From Alphaproteobacteria bacterium (GTDB lineage Bacteria; Pseudomonadota; Alphaproteobacteria; Caulobacterales; Maricaulaceae): a stretch of 55,157 nt of DNA. Under the pieces are notes generated by a model, which was not told the origin of the DNA, did no database searches, and was given only the letters and a program-made list of their open reading frames with translations. The stretch is taken from assembly GCA_016124665.1 (NCBI GenBank), contig WGNH01000045.1, forward strand, positions 1 through 55,157, in the 5' to 3' direction. Position numbers and translations under genes: made by a program. Within the stretch, counting starts at the first letter, position 1. Each line of letters opens with the position of its first letter. Below, one piece after another: positions 27,895 to 35,751 of the stretch.

Positions 27895-28713
27895 ATGAGT
27901 ACGATTTCCCCGCCTGGCGAAGCCACGCATGCCCTGATCGCCCGCGCATCACGCGAGACCGGGGCCGATTTCGATTTCATGGTGCGGACGGCGGCCCGCG
28001 AAAGCAATTTCGACCCCAATGCCCGCGCGGCAACATCGTCTGCCGCCGGCATGTATCAGTTTCTCGATCAGACGTGGCTGGCGATGATGAGCCGGCACGG
28101 CGGCGAGCACGGATTGGCGCGCGAAGCCGGGATGATCGAACAATCCGAAACCGGGCGCTATACAGTGGCCGACCCGGCCGAGCGTCAGCGCATTCTGGAT
28201 TTGCGGTTCGATGCCGGTGTCGCAGCGCGAATGGCGGGCGAACTGGCCGCAGAGAATGCGTCCATCCTGCAATCGCGGATTGGCCGCCAGCCGACATCGG
28301 GAGAGCTCTATGCCGCGCACTTTCTGGGCGCTGGCGGTGCATCAGAGCTGATCAATGCGGCAATGGAGACTCCCACCGCCCGTGCCGACCGCCTGTTTCC
28401 TGCGGCGGCCGCGGCGAATCGCAATGTCTTTTATGATGGAGGGCAGCCGCGCAATGTCCGGGATGTTCTGGCGGGCCTTACCCGTGAAGAGGCCGTGACG
28501 ATGCCATCGCGGATTGAGCTGCCCGCAGGAAATACGGAAGCGGCCCCGTCATTGCGATTCCAGTCGCCGGCACCAGATCAGGGCGTGGCCTTCATGTCGC
28601 GCCGGATCGGGATCGCGCAGGGTGGTGGAACGCTGTCTCCGGCGGTTGTTGCCATTCTGGCTTCACTGGAAGCACCAGGCGGCCGGAATGATCGCGATGA
28701 ACGGGAAAGTTAA
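27895..28713 (+). CDS. SLT-domain lytic transglycosylase-like protein
   Basis: A 272-aa protein whose first half is an SLT (lysozyme-like) transglycosylase domain: VRTAARESNFDPNARAATSS with catalytic Glu36, then AAGMYQFLDQTWLAMM and ELYAAHFLGAGGASELI. It would cleave peptidoglycan glycan strands. No signal peptide is visible, so export may be by an unusual route or the protein may act with an envelope machine; Caulobacter PleA, required for pili and flagella, is a conceivable analogue (inference). The second half is unstructured-looking. The start is uncertain: ATG 27895 or 27880, neither with a strong Shine-Dalgarno. A CtrA-like site lies upstream. Confidence 0.83.
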   Translation: MSTISPPGEATHALIARASRETGADFDFMVRTAARESNFDPNARAATSSAAGMYQFLDQTWLAMMSRHGGEHGLAREAGMIEQSETGRYTVADPAERQRILDLRFDAGVAARMAGELAAENASILQSRIGRQPTSGELYAAHFLGAGGASELINAAMETPTARADRLFPAAAAANRNVFYDGGQPRNVRDVLAGLTREEAVTMPSRIELPAGNTEAAPSLRFQSPAPDQGVAFMSRRIGIAQGGGTLSPAVVAILASLEAPGGRNDRDERES

Positions 28714-28814
28714 CCGCAAACCGTCGCGTCTAAGGATTCATTAACACGAGAGTCAGAGCCTGTTGTCAAAGGCGAATCGCGATGGGGCGATTCGCGAGCA
28801 ACAGGATCATGCCA

Positions 28815-29960
28815 ATGAGCATCGTAGCGATGCGTTCGCGCCTGACCGACGACGATATCCGGCGCCTTGTAAAAGGTGAGGACGCCGAAGATCGCGCTCT
28901 GGCTGCCCGCAAGATATGCCAAAGAATTGATACGCCCGAGCTGACATCTGAAGAACGCGAAGCGGCTGACGCAATCATTGGCATGATTGCCCAGGATGCG
29001 GCGACGCTGGTGCGGCGCGCGTTGGCTGTGACGCTTCGCCAGTCGCCGCATTTGCCGAAAGATGTGGCGATCAAGCTGGCGCAGGACATTGATTCCATCG
29101 CGGTGCCTGTCATTGCGGGAAGCCCGGTCTTTGATGATGCCGACCTGATCGAGCTGGTCCGGACACAACCCGCGGCGAAACTTGCAGCCATTGCTGCGCG
29201 TCAAAGCATTTCCAAGCCCGTTGTGATGTCGCTGATCGACCATGCCGATGAAGGCGTTATGGGGATTGCGGCGGCCAATGATGGCGCCGAGTTCGATGAT
29301 GAAGCCTTCGACAGGACGATTGCGCGATTTGGGGAGTCGCGGGCTGTCATGGATTCGTTCGTTTCGCGCTCTGTCCTTCCCATCAGCTTCACCGAGAAGA
29401 TTATCGCGCGGGTCAGTGATGATGCCTTGCAGCGGCTGGTGCGGCGTCATGCCCTGCCGCCCCAGGTCGCGGTTGACCTGGCCGAGAGCGCCCGCGAGCG
29501 TGCGACAATTGACCTTGTGGACCAGGCCGGTGTTGCGCCCGACATGCCGCGCTTCATTGAACAGATGCAAAGCTCGGGGCGCCTGACGCCGTCGCTGATA
29601 CTGCGTGGATTGCTGCGCGGGCATATCGAGTTTTTCGAACATGCCGTGGCCCGGCTCGCGGGTATACCGCATTCCAAGGCTTGGTTGCTGATTCACGATG
29701 CCGGCCCATTGGGATTGAAAGCTGTTTTCGAACGCACAGGATTGCCGCAGCGGCTTTTGCCCGCCATTCGCTCGGCTATTGATACCTTGCATTCCATTGA
29801 AATGGGCCCGGGCGAATCTGGCCGGATACTTTTCCGCCGCCGGTTGGTCGAGCGGTCCCTGACCCAGTTTCAGGGCGTTCCGGAAGAAGATCTCGAATAT
29901 ATCCTGTCGCGTCTTGATCAGGACGAGAGTGAAGATCAGCCTGCGCGGGCGACCGGCTGA
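28815..29960 (+). CDS. DUF2336 protein (first copy)
   Basis: A 381-aa cytoplasmic, all-helical, HEAT-like protein matching DUF2336 by its pattern (LTDDDIRRLVKGEDAEDRALAARKICQRI, then repeated short helices such as PHLPKDVAIKLAQDID). The function is unknown; the family is common in dimorphic alphaproteobacteria. Possible starts are 28782, 28809 and 28815; 28815 has AGGA about 9 bases upstream. Its 3' end overlaps the convergent Hpt gene by 25 bp. A second DUF2336 gene lies 1.8 kb downstream on the other strand. Confidence 0.82.
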   Translation: MSIVAMRSRLTDDDIRRLVKGEDAEDRALAARKICQRIDTPELTSEEREAADAIIGMIAQDAATLVRRALAVTLRQSPHLPKDVAIKLAQDIDSIAVPVIAGSPVFDDADLIELVRTQPAAKLAAIAARQSISKPVVMSLIDHADEGVMGIAAANDGAEFDDEAFDRTIARFGESRAVMDSFVSRSVLPISFTEKIIARVSDDALQRLVRRHALPPQVAVDLAESARERATIDLVDQAGVAPDMPRFIEQMQSSGRLTPSLILRGLLRGHIEFFEHAVARLAGIPHSKAWLLIHDAGPLGLKAVFERTGLPQRLLPAIRSAIDTLHSIEMGPGESGRILFRRRLVERSLTQFQGVPEEDLEYILSRLDQDESEDQPARATG

Positions 29961-30454
29961 TCCTCGAATTCAGCGACCAGATCCAGAACCTGCGTCTCCA
30001 GCTCGACCGCCAGAGCTTTTCCGACCGGATTGTTTTCGTCGCGAATGTCCTGTCGCAGGGCTGCGCGGATGGCTCCGGTATGGGCAAGCGCCAGTTTGGC
30101 AGGCGCGATAGCGCGTTTCTCTTCGGTCTCGATCAGTTTTGACAAGGAGCCGGCCATGCGGGTGATGATCGGGAATTTATAGGTTGTACCCATGCCGCGC
30201 AGATCGTGCGCACGCGAGAAAAGCTCGATACCGGCTTCACCATCAAGCCCTTCAGCCATGACACGTTTGGCTGCGGCCTCAAGCTTCTGGACCTCGGATT
30301 CCAGCCACTCAGCGAAAACCTCTTTCATATCGTCCAGCGCTGCTTCCGCACGGGCAATTGCGGCTTCGTCGATGGGACCGATGCGCCCGCCGACTTTCAC
30401 GCGCAGCATGTTCGGCGGCGTGATCATCTCGATGGGTTGTTCTTTTTTGGACAT
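29936..30454 (-). CDS. Hpt-type histidine phosphotransferase
   Basis: A 172-aa helical protein with a histidine-containing phosphotransfer signature FSRAHDLRGMGTTYKFPIIT, the candidate phospho-histidine being His83. Two longer helices follow (ITRMAGSLSKLIE and the VLDLVAEFEDQ end). Hpt proteins relay phosphoryl groups between hybrid kinases and response regulators. The next gene on the same strand, 26 bp upstream, encodes a receiver-like protein, so the two may form a small relay module. No kinase is in the window. The start has a well-placed GGAAAT only; the family N-terminus is not conserved. Confidence 0.78.
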   Translation of the reverse strand: MSKKEQPIEMITPPNMLRVKVGGRIGPIDEAAIARAEAALDDMKEVFAEWLESEVQKLEAAAKRVMAEGLDGEAGIELFSRAHDLRGMGTTYKFPIITRMAGSLSKLIETEEKRAIAPAKLALAHTGAIRAALRQDIRDENNPVGKALAVELETQVLDLVAEFEDQPVARAG

Positions 30455-30479
30455 CTGGATTTCCTTAGGCGACGTGAGT

Positions 30480-30854
30480 TTACAGTGCCATCGTGGCAGG
30501 CGCTCGAGCGGCGCTGACGCTGACAGAATGGATGAGGGACGCTTCCAGATCCTGTATCCGGAAGGGCTTCTTCAAGGTTGGAATGCCGGTCTGGGGGCCG
30601 TCATCGGCCAATGACACCATCGGCAGGTCCGGGGATATTTCCTGCAAGGTGTTTACCGCGCACGCGTCTGTAACCAGTGCTGTCTCGACATGCTGAACGG
30701 ACAAAACGCTCTTGGCCTCTTCAACCGAGCCGGCCGTCACGACGACTTTGCAGCCCATGGCATGGAGGCTGGATTGCAGCGCTTGCTGCAGCGGGCGTGA
30801 TTGGCTGTAGATCAGAACCGTCATTCCCAGACCACCGGAAAGCTGTTGCATCAT
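30480..30854 (-). CDS. Degenerate receiver-domain protein
   Basis: A 124-aa protein with a single receiver-like fold: MTVLIYSQSRPLQQALQSSL (strand 1/helix 1), ALVTDACAV (strand 3 with Asp63) and IPTLKKPFRIQDLEASL (the conserved Lys-Pro). The acidic pair normally found at the end of strand 1 is replaced by Ser-Gln, so Mg2+ binding and phosphorylation at Asp63 are doubtful. It may act as a phosphorylation-independent partner of the neighbouring Hpt protein (inference). Starts at 30872, 30854 and 30824 are possible; 30854 follows GAGG at 6 bases. A CtrA-like site lies 58 bp upstream. Confidence 0.72.
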   Translation of the reverse strand: MMQQLSGGLGMTVLIYSQSRPLQQALQSSLHAMGCKVVVTAGSVEEAKSVLSVQHVETALVTDACAVNTLQEISPDLPMVSLADDGPQTGIPTLKKPFRIQDLEASLIHSVSVSAARAPATMAL

Positions 30855-30911
30855 CACCATCCTCTTCCGCATCTCATTGGCGGATTGAGGAAAAGTGGTA
30901 GCAGATGATGC

Positions 30912-30926
30912 TTAACGCCGGCCTAA
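30912..30926. promoter_or_regulatory. Possible CtrA site upstream of the receiver-Hpt pair
   Basis: TTAA-CGCCGGC-CTAA reads TTAG-N7-TTAA on the minus strand, one mismatch from the CtrA consensus. It lies between the nadK stop and the receiver gene, about 58 bases before the chosen start, on the coding strand of both genes. It is consistent with cell-cycle control but unproven. Confidence 0.38.
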
Positions 30927-30930
30927 GCTG

Positions 30931-31716
30931 TCAGGCTTGGAATTGTTCGATGAGTATACGTTCGCCAAGCGCTCGGCCTTCATCAAACAGCATATGGAGG
31001 CTGACATCTGCCGCCTCCTCGATATCGACCGAAGCAATATCCCGGAATTCCTGATTGTCGGCCACGGCAGACACCGGGCGCTCTTCCGGGCTGAGGACAT
31101 CAAAGCGGACCTTGCTGTCATGGCTCAGCAACGCCCCCCGCCAGCGCCGAGGCCGGAATGCACTGATCGGCGTCAATGCCAGTGTGCGCGAACCCAAAGG
31201 CAGAATAGGCCCGTGAGCCGAGGCATTATAGGCGGTGGAGCCGGCAGGGGTTGCGACCATGACACCGTCGGCAGCGAGTTCTGCCAAGCGAATCCGGCCA
31301 TCGACGGAAATCTGTATCTTGGCCGTCTGGCGTGTTTCGCGCAGAAGGGAAACTTCATTGATGGCAAGGGCTGAAAACCGATTGCCATGGATGTCGGTGC
31401 CGGTAGCGCGCAGTGGATGAATCGAGGTTTTCTCGGCCCGTCGTAAATGGTCTATGAGATCGCTCTCGGCCGGATTGTTCATCAGGAATCCGACCGATCC
31501 GTAATTGATCCCGTAAACAGGAATGCCGGTATCCATCACTGCATGCAGCGCTTCCAGCATCATGCCATCCCCGCCGAGGGCGACGACGATGTCCGCGTCC
31601 CCGACGGGGACGTTGCCATACCGGTCCTGCAGCCGCTTGCAGGCATCCTGCGCATCCGGGCGGTTGCTGGCCATGAAGCTCAGCGAAGGCGTTTCTGACA
31701 GGGGTAGCGGGCTCAC
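30931..31716 (-). CDS. nadK: NAD kinase
   Basis: NadK phosphorylates NAD+ to NADP+ with ATP. The 261-aa product has the hallmark VALGGDGMMLEALH, GINYGSVGFLMN and the second motif MVATPAGSTAYNASAHGP. The N-terminal strand LSFMASNRPDAQDACKRLQ is typical. No ATG precedes this strand in frame at a sensible distance; GTG at 31716 with AAGGAG 7 bases upstream is the best start. A longer frame to 32016 is an artefact that overlaps the upstream DUF2336 gene. It follows that gene on the same strand after 28 bp. Confidence 0.94.
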   Translation of the reverse strand: MSPLPLSETPSLSFMASNRPDAQDACKRLQDRYGNVPVGDADIVVALGGDGMMLEALHAVMDTGIPVYGINYGSVGFLMNNPAESDLIDHLRRAEKTSIHPLRATGTDIHGNRFSALAINEVSLLRETRQTAKIQISVDGRIRLAELAADGVMVATPAGSTAYNASAHGPILPLGSRTLALTPISAFRPRRWRGALLSHDSKVRFDVLSPEERPVSAVADNQEFRDIASVDIEEAADVSLHMLFDEGRALGERILIEQFQA

Positions 31717-31744
31717 TCCGGTCTCCTTGATCGGGCCGGAATAT

Positions 31745-32800
31745 TCAAACCTGCGCTGCCAGCCGGCGCAAGGCATCATGGGCGCTGCCGGGCGTGAATT
31801 TCTGGAAGATATTTGCGGCGCTGACCATGGCGTCCGGAGGCAGGTCCTCCTGGATACGCCCGGTTTTCTGCATGCCGCGGACGACCGACGGGAAGAGCGA
31901 TGTATCAATACGCGCTGCGCGGCACGCGAGTGCCGTTGCCCGCATGCTGGACATGCCAAGCGCGGCCCGCCATTGCTCGACGGACAGGCTGCACAGATCG
32001 GCAATGGCATAGTCAAACAGCAGACTCTTGCCGTCTGTCAAAGCCCGAACAGCGACCGTGCCATTGAGTTCGCCGGCTGCGGCCATGCGCTCGACCAGTT
32101 TCCGCGCTTCGGTTTCGCTGTCTTCCGCAGCGGCGGCCGGTTGTGCATTGGTTCCGATCTCGTCCAGCTTGCCTGCTTCCAGGCCGAAATGCTGTGCGAC
32201 CTGATCGCGCACGGCTTCCAAAATCCGGGCGGTGAGCCGGTCGACAAAAGCGGGCGGAATATCATCGCGCTCCAGCATCAGGCGGGACAGGCTTTCATCG
32301 GCGATCGCGGTCTCCATGCAGACCGACATGGCGGAATCGGAAATCCGGGCGGTCGTATTGCGGATCAAGCGGTCAATGACTTCCGGTTCTGAATACGCGA
32401 TAACCGCATCGCTGACAGCGATGCCGATATGGCACCGCCCGGCGATCAGGATGCGATGTTCGCGGGACCCCGTATTGGCCAGTTCGACAAGATCTTCCGG
32501 TTCGAGGACCAGGCTTTTCCGAATGACGGCCTCCGCCACGCAGGGCGCATCAAACGCCAGATAGCGCACGATGCCCCGGGGGGCCCATTCGCATTCCGCC
32601 AGCCGCGAAGCCATCTGGATGCGAACCGATTCCTCCACCTTGAGCGCCAATGCCAAAAGGATGTCATTTGCGAGGGGCTGGGTCCGGTTGGTGAGCGGAC
32701 TTCCGACACAGATGTCCGTGACACCCAACGCCAGTGCCGCACGGCTTTGCGGATCGCGAATGCGCGCCAGATGTGTCAGGGCCGATGCAATGTCGCTCAT
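31745..32800 (-). CDS. DUF2336 protein (second copy)
   Basis: A 351-aa helical protein of the same DUF2336 type as the one at 28815, but clearly diverged. It starts MSDIASALTHLARIRDPQSRAALALG and contains VEESVRIQMASRLAECEWAPRGIVRYLAF and GSREHRILIAGRCHIGIAVSDAVI. The C-terminal half carries an Ala/Glu-rich linker (AQPAAAAEDSETEAR) and the segment LFPSVVRGMQKTGRIQ. The start at 32800 is preferred over 32896, which would extend into the promoter region of the divergent aldolase gene. It is upstream of nadK on the same strand. Confidence 0.8.
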   Translation of the reverse strand: MSDIASALTHLARIRDPQSRAALALGVTDICVGSPLTNRTQPLANDILLALALKVEESVRIQMASRLAECEWAPRGIVRYLAFDAPCVAEAVIRKSLVLEPEDLVELANTGSREHRILIAGRCHIGIAVSDAVIAYSEPEVIDRLIRNTTARISDSAMSVCMETAIADESLSRLMLERDDIPPAFVDRLTARILEAVRDQVAQHFGLEAGKLDEIGTNAQPAAAAEDSETEARKLVERMAAAGELNGTVAVRALTDGKSLLFDYAIADLCSLSVEQWRAALGMSSMRATALACRAARIDTSLFPSVVRGMQKTGRIQEDLPPDAMVSAANIFQKFTPGSAHDALRRLAAQV

Positions 32801-32950
32801 AACGCTGCCTGATTTCCAATCCCTATAAAAGCCTGAGTCTGCAATGGATTCCAGCCCTGGTTTATCCGCCGTTAAATCCTGATGGCAGAGCTGCAATTGA
32901 CGCAGGCCCCGTGTCGTTCAATCTTGTGGCAGAGATTTCGGGAGGCCGGC

Positions 32951-33718
32951 ATGGATGATCAATCAAAACAGAGCGTCAGAGACGTAGTAGGCGAAGACGA
33001 ATGGAAGGCACGCTGTGATCTGGCGGCGCTTTACCGGCTTGTTCACATGCATGGCTGGGACGATCTGTTCTTCACCCATATTTCCATGCGTGTTCCCGGT
33101 CCTGAAGAGCACTTTCTGCTCAATCCGTTCGGACTGCTCTACGAAGACGTTACCGCGTCAAATCTGGTGAAGGTCGATCTGGACGGAAATGTACTCCCGC
33201 CCTCGACTTACGGAATCAATCCCGCGGGGTTCACGATCCATTCGGCCATTCATGCGGCGCGTCACGATGTGACCGTTGCGATGCATCTTCATACCGATTG
33301 CGGCGTGGCCGTTGCAGCGCAGAAGGGCGGGCTTTTACCGATCTCGCAACTGGCAATGAACATCATGTCCGATGTTGCCTATCATGACTATGAAGGCCTT
33401 GCTCTTGTGGAAGCGGAAAAGGCCCGTCTGGTGGCCGATCTGGGCGAGAAAAATGCCATGATCCTGCGCAATCACGGGACGTTGTCGGTCGGTTCTCACC
33501 CGTTCCAGGCGTATTTACGTATTTATCTCCTGGAGCGTGCGTGTAAGATACAGACCATGGCACAGGGCGGCGGGGAGCTGATCCAGTGGGACAAGGAGAT
33601 GCAGGACAAGGTCTACAAGCAGGGCGAAGAGGGGGTGCTGAACGAATTCTTCCTCGAAATCGCCTGGGCGGCCTTGCGTGCGCGCGTCGACCGGGAATCG
33701 CCGGGCTACGATCAGTAG
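32951..33718 (+). CDS. Class II aldolase/adducin family protein
   Basis: A 255-aa protein of the class II aldolase/adducin family, which includes zinc-dependent sugar-phosphate aldolases and epimerases. It shows LYRLVHMHGWDDLFFTHISMRVPG, the zinc-binding MHLHTDCGVAVAAQ and ILRNHGTLSVG. LNPFGLLYEDVTASNLVKVD is the usual substrate loop. The substrate is unknown; no sugar pathway genes are near. The ATG at 32951 has GGAGG 5 bases upstream; a longer frame from 32882 is unlikely. It overlaps the next gene's frame by 133 bp. Confidence 0.9.
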   Translation: MDDQSKQSVRDVVGEDEWKARCDLAALYRLVHMHGWDDLFFTHISMRVPGPEEHFLLNPFGLLYEDVTASNLVKVDLDGNVLPPSTYGINPAGFTIHSAIHAARHDVTVAMHLHTDCGVAVAAQKGGLLPISQLAMNIMSDVAYHDYEGLALVEAEKARLVADLGEKNAMILRNHGTLSVGSHPFQAYLRIYLLERACKIQTMAQGGGELIQWDKEMQDKVYKQGEEGVLNEFFLEIAWAALRARVDRESPGYDQ

Positions 33719-34479
33719 CACTCTTTTGCGTCCTTCTGATTTCCGCCCCGGCCTTTGCTGGCGCGTGGGTTCAGGAAAAAGGCCACGGCATCACGATTTC
33801 CGGGCTTCTGCTGTCCGAGGCCAGCAGCAGTCTGGACCGGAATGGCGAACGGCAGCCGGGCCTCTATTTCTCGAAATATGAATCGTCATTTTATACGGAA
33901 TACGGCCTTACAGACCGTTTAACCCTCATCCTGCAACTCGCGGGTCAACGTGTCAGCCAGGACAATAACGGTATCACGGACACCGCCGAAGGCCTGGCTG
34001 CCAGCCGCGCAGGCCTTCAGGCGCGTCTTCTCAACTTTGGCCGCTGGACGTCATCGGTCCAGATCGCGGGCGTCATTCCGGGCGGAGGTGAAAACGTTGC
34101 CGACCGGCCGCTCGGCGATGGCGCCAACGGCGTGGAATTGCGCGCACTGGCAGGACGATCCGTGGGTTCGAACGGGTTTCTGGACTTGCAGCTTGCACGC
34201 ACATGGCGCGCTGACGAGTATCCGGCTGAAACCCGCCTGGATGCAACTCTGGGCTGGCGCATCCGCGAAAACTACATCGTAATGGCGCAATCCTTCTATA
34301 CCGTCGCGGATGCGGATATCACGCGCAACGGGCGGGAATACAGGCAGCACAAGGTCCAGTTCTCGGCGGGGCGGAATTTTGGCCGCGGCCGTCTGACGGT
34401 CGGTGCCTTCACAACCCTCTCCGGCCGGAATGCCATTGATGAAACCGGCCTCGTTGCGAGTTGGTGGCGGTCTTTCTAG
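33586..34479 (+). CDS. Outer-membrane beta-barrel-like protein, start uncertain
   Basis: An exported protein of about 240 mature residues, with alternating hydrophobic strands (GLYFSKYESSFYTEYGLTDRLTLILQ, QARLLNFGRWTSSVQIAG) and a terminal WWRSF ending in an aromatic residue, as in outer-membrane barrels. The signal core is VALFCVLLISAPAFA, at about 33715-33760. No ATG, GTG or TTG occurs in frame between 33586 and that core. GTG 33586 has a good GGGGAG 8 bases upstream but lies 133 bp inside the aldolase gene and gives an over-long signal sequence; a rare CTG (33664) or ATC (33697) start, or a sequence error, is possible. Function unknown. Confidence 0.65.
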   Translation: MGQGDAGQGLQAGRRGGAERILPRNRLGGLACARRPGIAGLRSVALFCVLLISAPAFAGAWVQEKGHGITISGLLLSEASSSLDRNGERQPGLYFSKYESSFYTEYGLTDRLTLILQLAGQRVSQDNNGITDTAEGLAASRAGLQARLLNFGRWTSSVQIAGVIPGGGENVADRPLGDGANGVELRALAGRSVGSNGFLDLQLARTWRADEYPAETRLDATLGWRIRENYIVMAQSFYTVADADITRNGREYRQHKVQFSAGRNFGRGRLTVGAFTTLSGRNAIDETGLVASWWRSF

Positions 34480-35000
34480 TTTTCTGGCGGAAAACCGGTT
34501 TCATGCATGACATAGGCGATGACATCACGCCGGTCGGTCTCTTCGCGCAAGCCGACAAAGGACATGCGGTTGCCGGGCAGAAAATCGCGCGGATTGGCAA
34601 GCCAGCCATCCAGCTGCTCCGGAGTCCAGACAAAGTCCGCGTTTTCCAAAGCTGTTGAATAATTGAAATTCTCGACCGAGCCGGCCTCGCGTCCGAACAT
34701 GCCGTAGAGATTCGGACCCACGCGGTTACCACCGCCGTCCGCGACCGTATGGCAGGAACCGCACCGCCGGAACAATCTGCGTCCGGAATCGTAATCGGCC
34801 TCGGAATAGGGCATGGGCAGATAGGACAGATCAACCGCCTCGGCCGCTGCGGGTGGCTCTGCCGAAGCCGGTGTTGCCGCTTCCTGTCTGGTGCTTGCAG
34901 CCGGATCCGGGGTTTCCGTGTCGTCTGCGGTTTCAGAATTGCTGCCCCCGCCACAAGCCGTCAGCAAGCCGGTGGCGGCCACAATGATCATCCAGCGCAT
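34476..35000 (-). CDS. Lipoprotein cytochrome c
   Basis: A 174-aa class I c-type cytochrome. MRWMIIVAATGLLTAC ends in a lipobox (LTAC), so the protein is probably lipid-anchored. A linker of about 50 residues rich in Ala/Glu/Pro/Thr precedes the haem domain with CGSCH (haem attachment) in LFRRCGSCHTVADGG. GPNLYGMFGREAGSV and the axial methionine in LPGNRMSFVGL complete it. It resembles cytochrome c552/CycM electron carriers to terminal oxidases. ATG 35000 has GGAG 8 bases upstream; GTG one codon earlier is possible. It is convergent with the beta-barrel gene (4-bp overlap). Confidence 0.9.
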   Translation of the reverse strand: MRWMIIVAATGLLTACGGGSNSETADDTETPDPAASTRQEAATPASAEPPAAAEAVDLSYLPMPYSEADYDSGRRLFRRCGSCHTVADGGGNRVGPNLYGMFGREAGSVENFNYSTALENADFVWTPEQLDGWLANPRDFLPGNRMSFVGLREETDRRDVIAYVMHETGFPPEN

Positions 35001-35206
35001 CACATCAACTCCATGTCACCAACTGTTCGGAACCTAGCTGAATATTCAGGCAAATCCACCAGTGGAGCCGGGAATAATTGCCGCACTTGGTCTGGCACCC
35101 TGCGGCACTAAAGACGCCCTGTAAAGCTGATCGGGGGCGGCACGCTCCTCCTGTTATTGGCGGCGGAGAAGATGAGCGCTAAGCTGAAGGCAATAGGGAG
35201 AACGTG

Positions 35207-35740
35207 ATGATCCTGCTGATTGTCCTGCTTCAATCGGCCTTGCCGCCGGCGACGTCGCAAACCGAAGAGACAACCCGTACCGATCGTTTCGAGGTCGAGT
35301 GGAGCTGGTCCAGCGAAAGCCGCTCCGAAGAAGAGACCCGTTCGGAGTTCGAGCGGGCCAATGAGGACAGGCCGGCGCGCGCAACAGGCTGGGTCGAAAC
35401 GTCTCCGGGTGTCTATGAATTTCGAGCGCTTGAGCCCGCAGTTTCCGGGGAAGATGATGGGGGACTCGGCGACCTTGATTTCCAGCAGAATGCGGGTTCG
35501 AACGAAGATTCCGGCAGACGATATGATCGCCTTTCGACCAGGGGGCAGGAATTCGGAAATTGCACGCCTGAAGAATATCGTCAGCGCCGGGCCGCGGCTG
35601 ATGCACTTGGCGCGAACCGGACAGGCTGCGAGATCGACCGGGACGCTGCCCGCGAAGCCGCGCAGGAGGCTGAGGCCGAAAGTGACACGCCACGCTGGAA
35701 CGGGCGGGTCGAGCTGGCCCCCGAGGACACGGAAGACTAG
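35207..35740 (+). CDS. Exported charged protein of unknown function
   Basis: A 177-aa product with a short signal peptide (MILLIVLLQSALPPATSQ) and a highly charged, Glu/Arg/Asp/Ser-rich mature part with few hydrophobics. It includes ETTRTDRFEVEWSWSSESRS and an AAREAAQEAEAES helix. Two cysteines (GNCTPEEYRQRRAAADALG and TGCEIDRD) are about 25 residues apart. No family is recognised. The ATG at 35207 follows GGGAG; the GTG one codon earlier is possible. Long frames on the opposite strand here are shadows. Confidence 0.68.
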   Translation: MILLIVLLQSALPPATSQTEETTRTDRFEVEWSWSSESRSEEETRSEFERANEDRPARATGWVETSPGVYEFRALEPAVSGEDDGGLGDLDFQQNAGSNEDSGRRYDRLSTRGQEFGNCTPEEYRQRRAAADALGANRTGCEIDRDAAREAAQEAEAESDTPRWNGRVELAPEDTED

Positions 35741-35751
35741 TTCCCTCCGGC

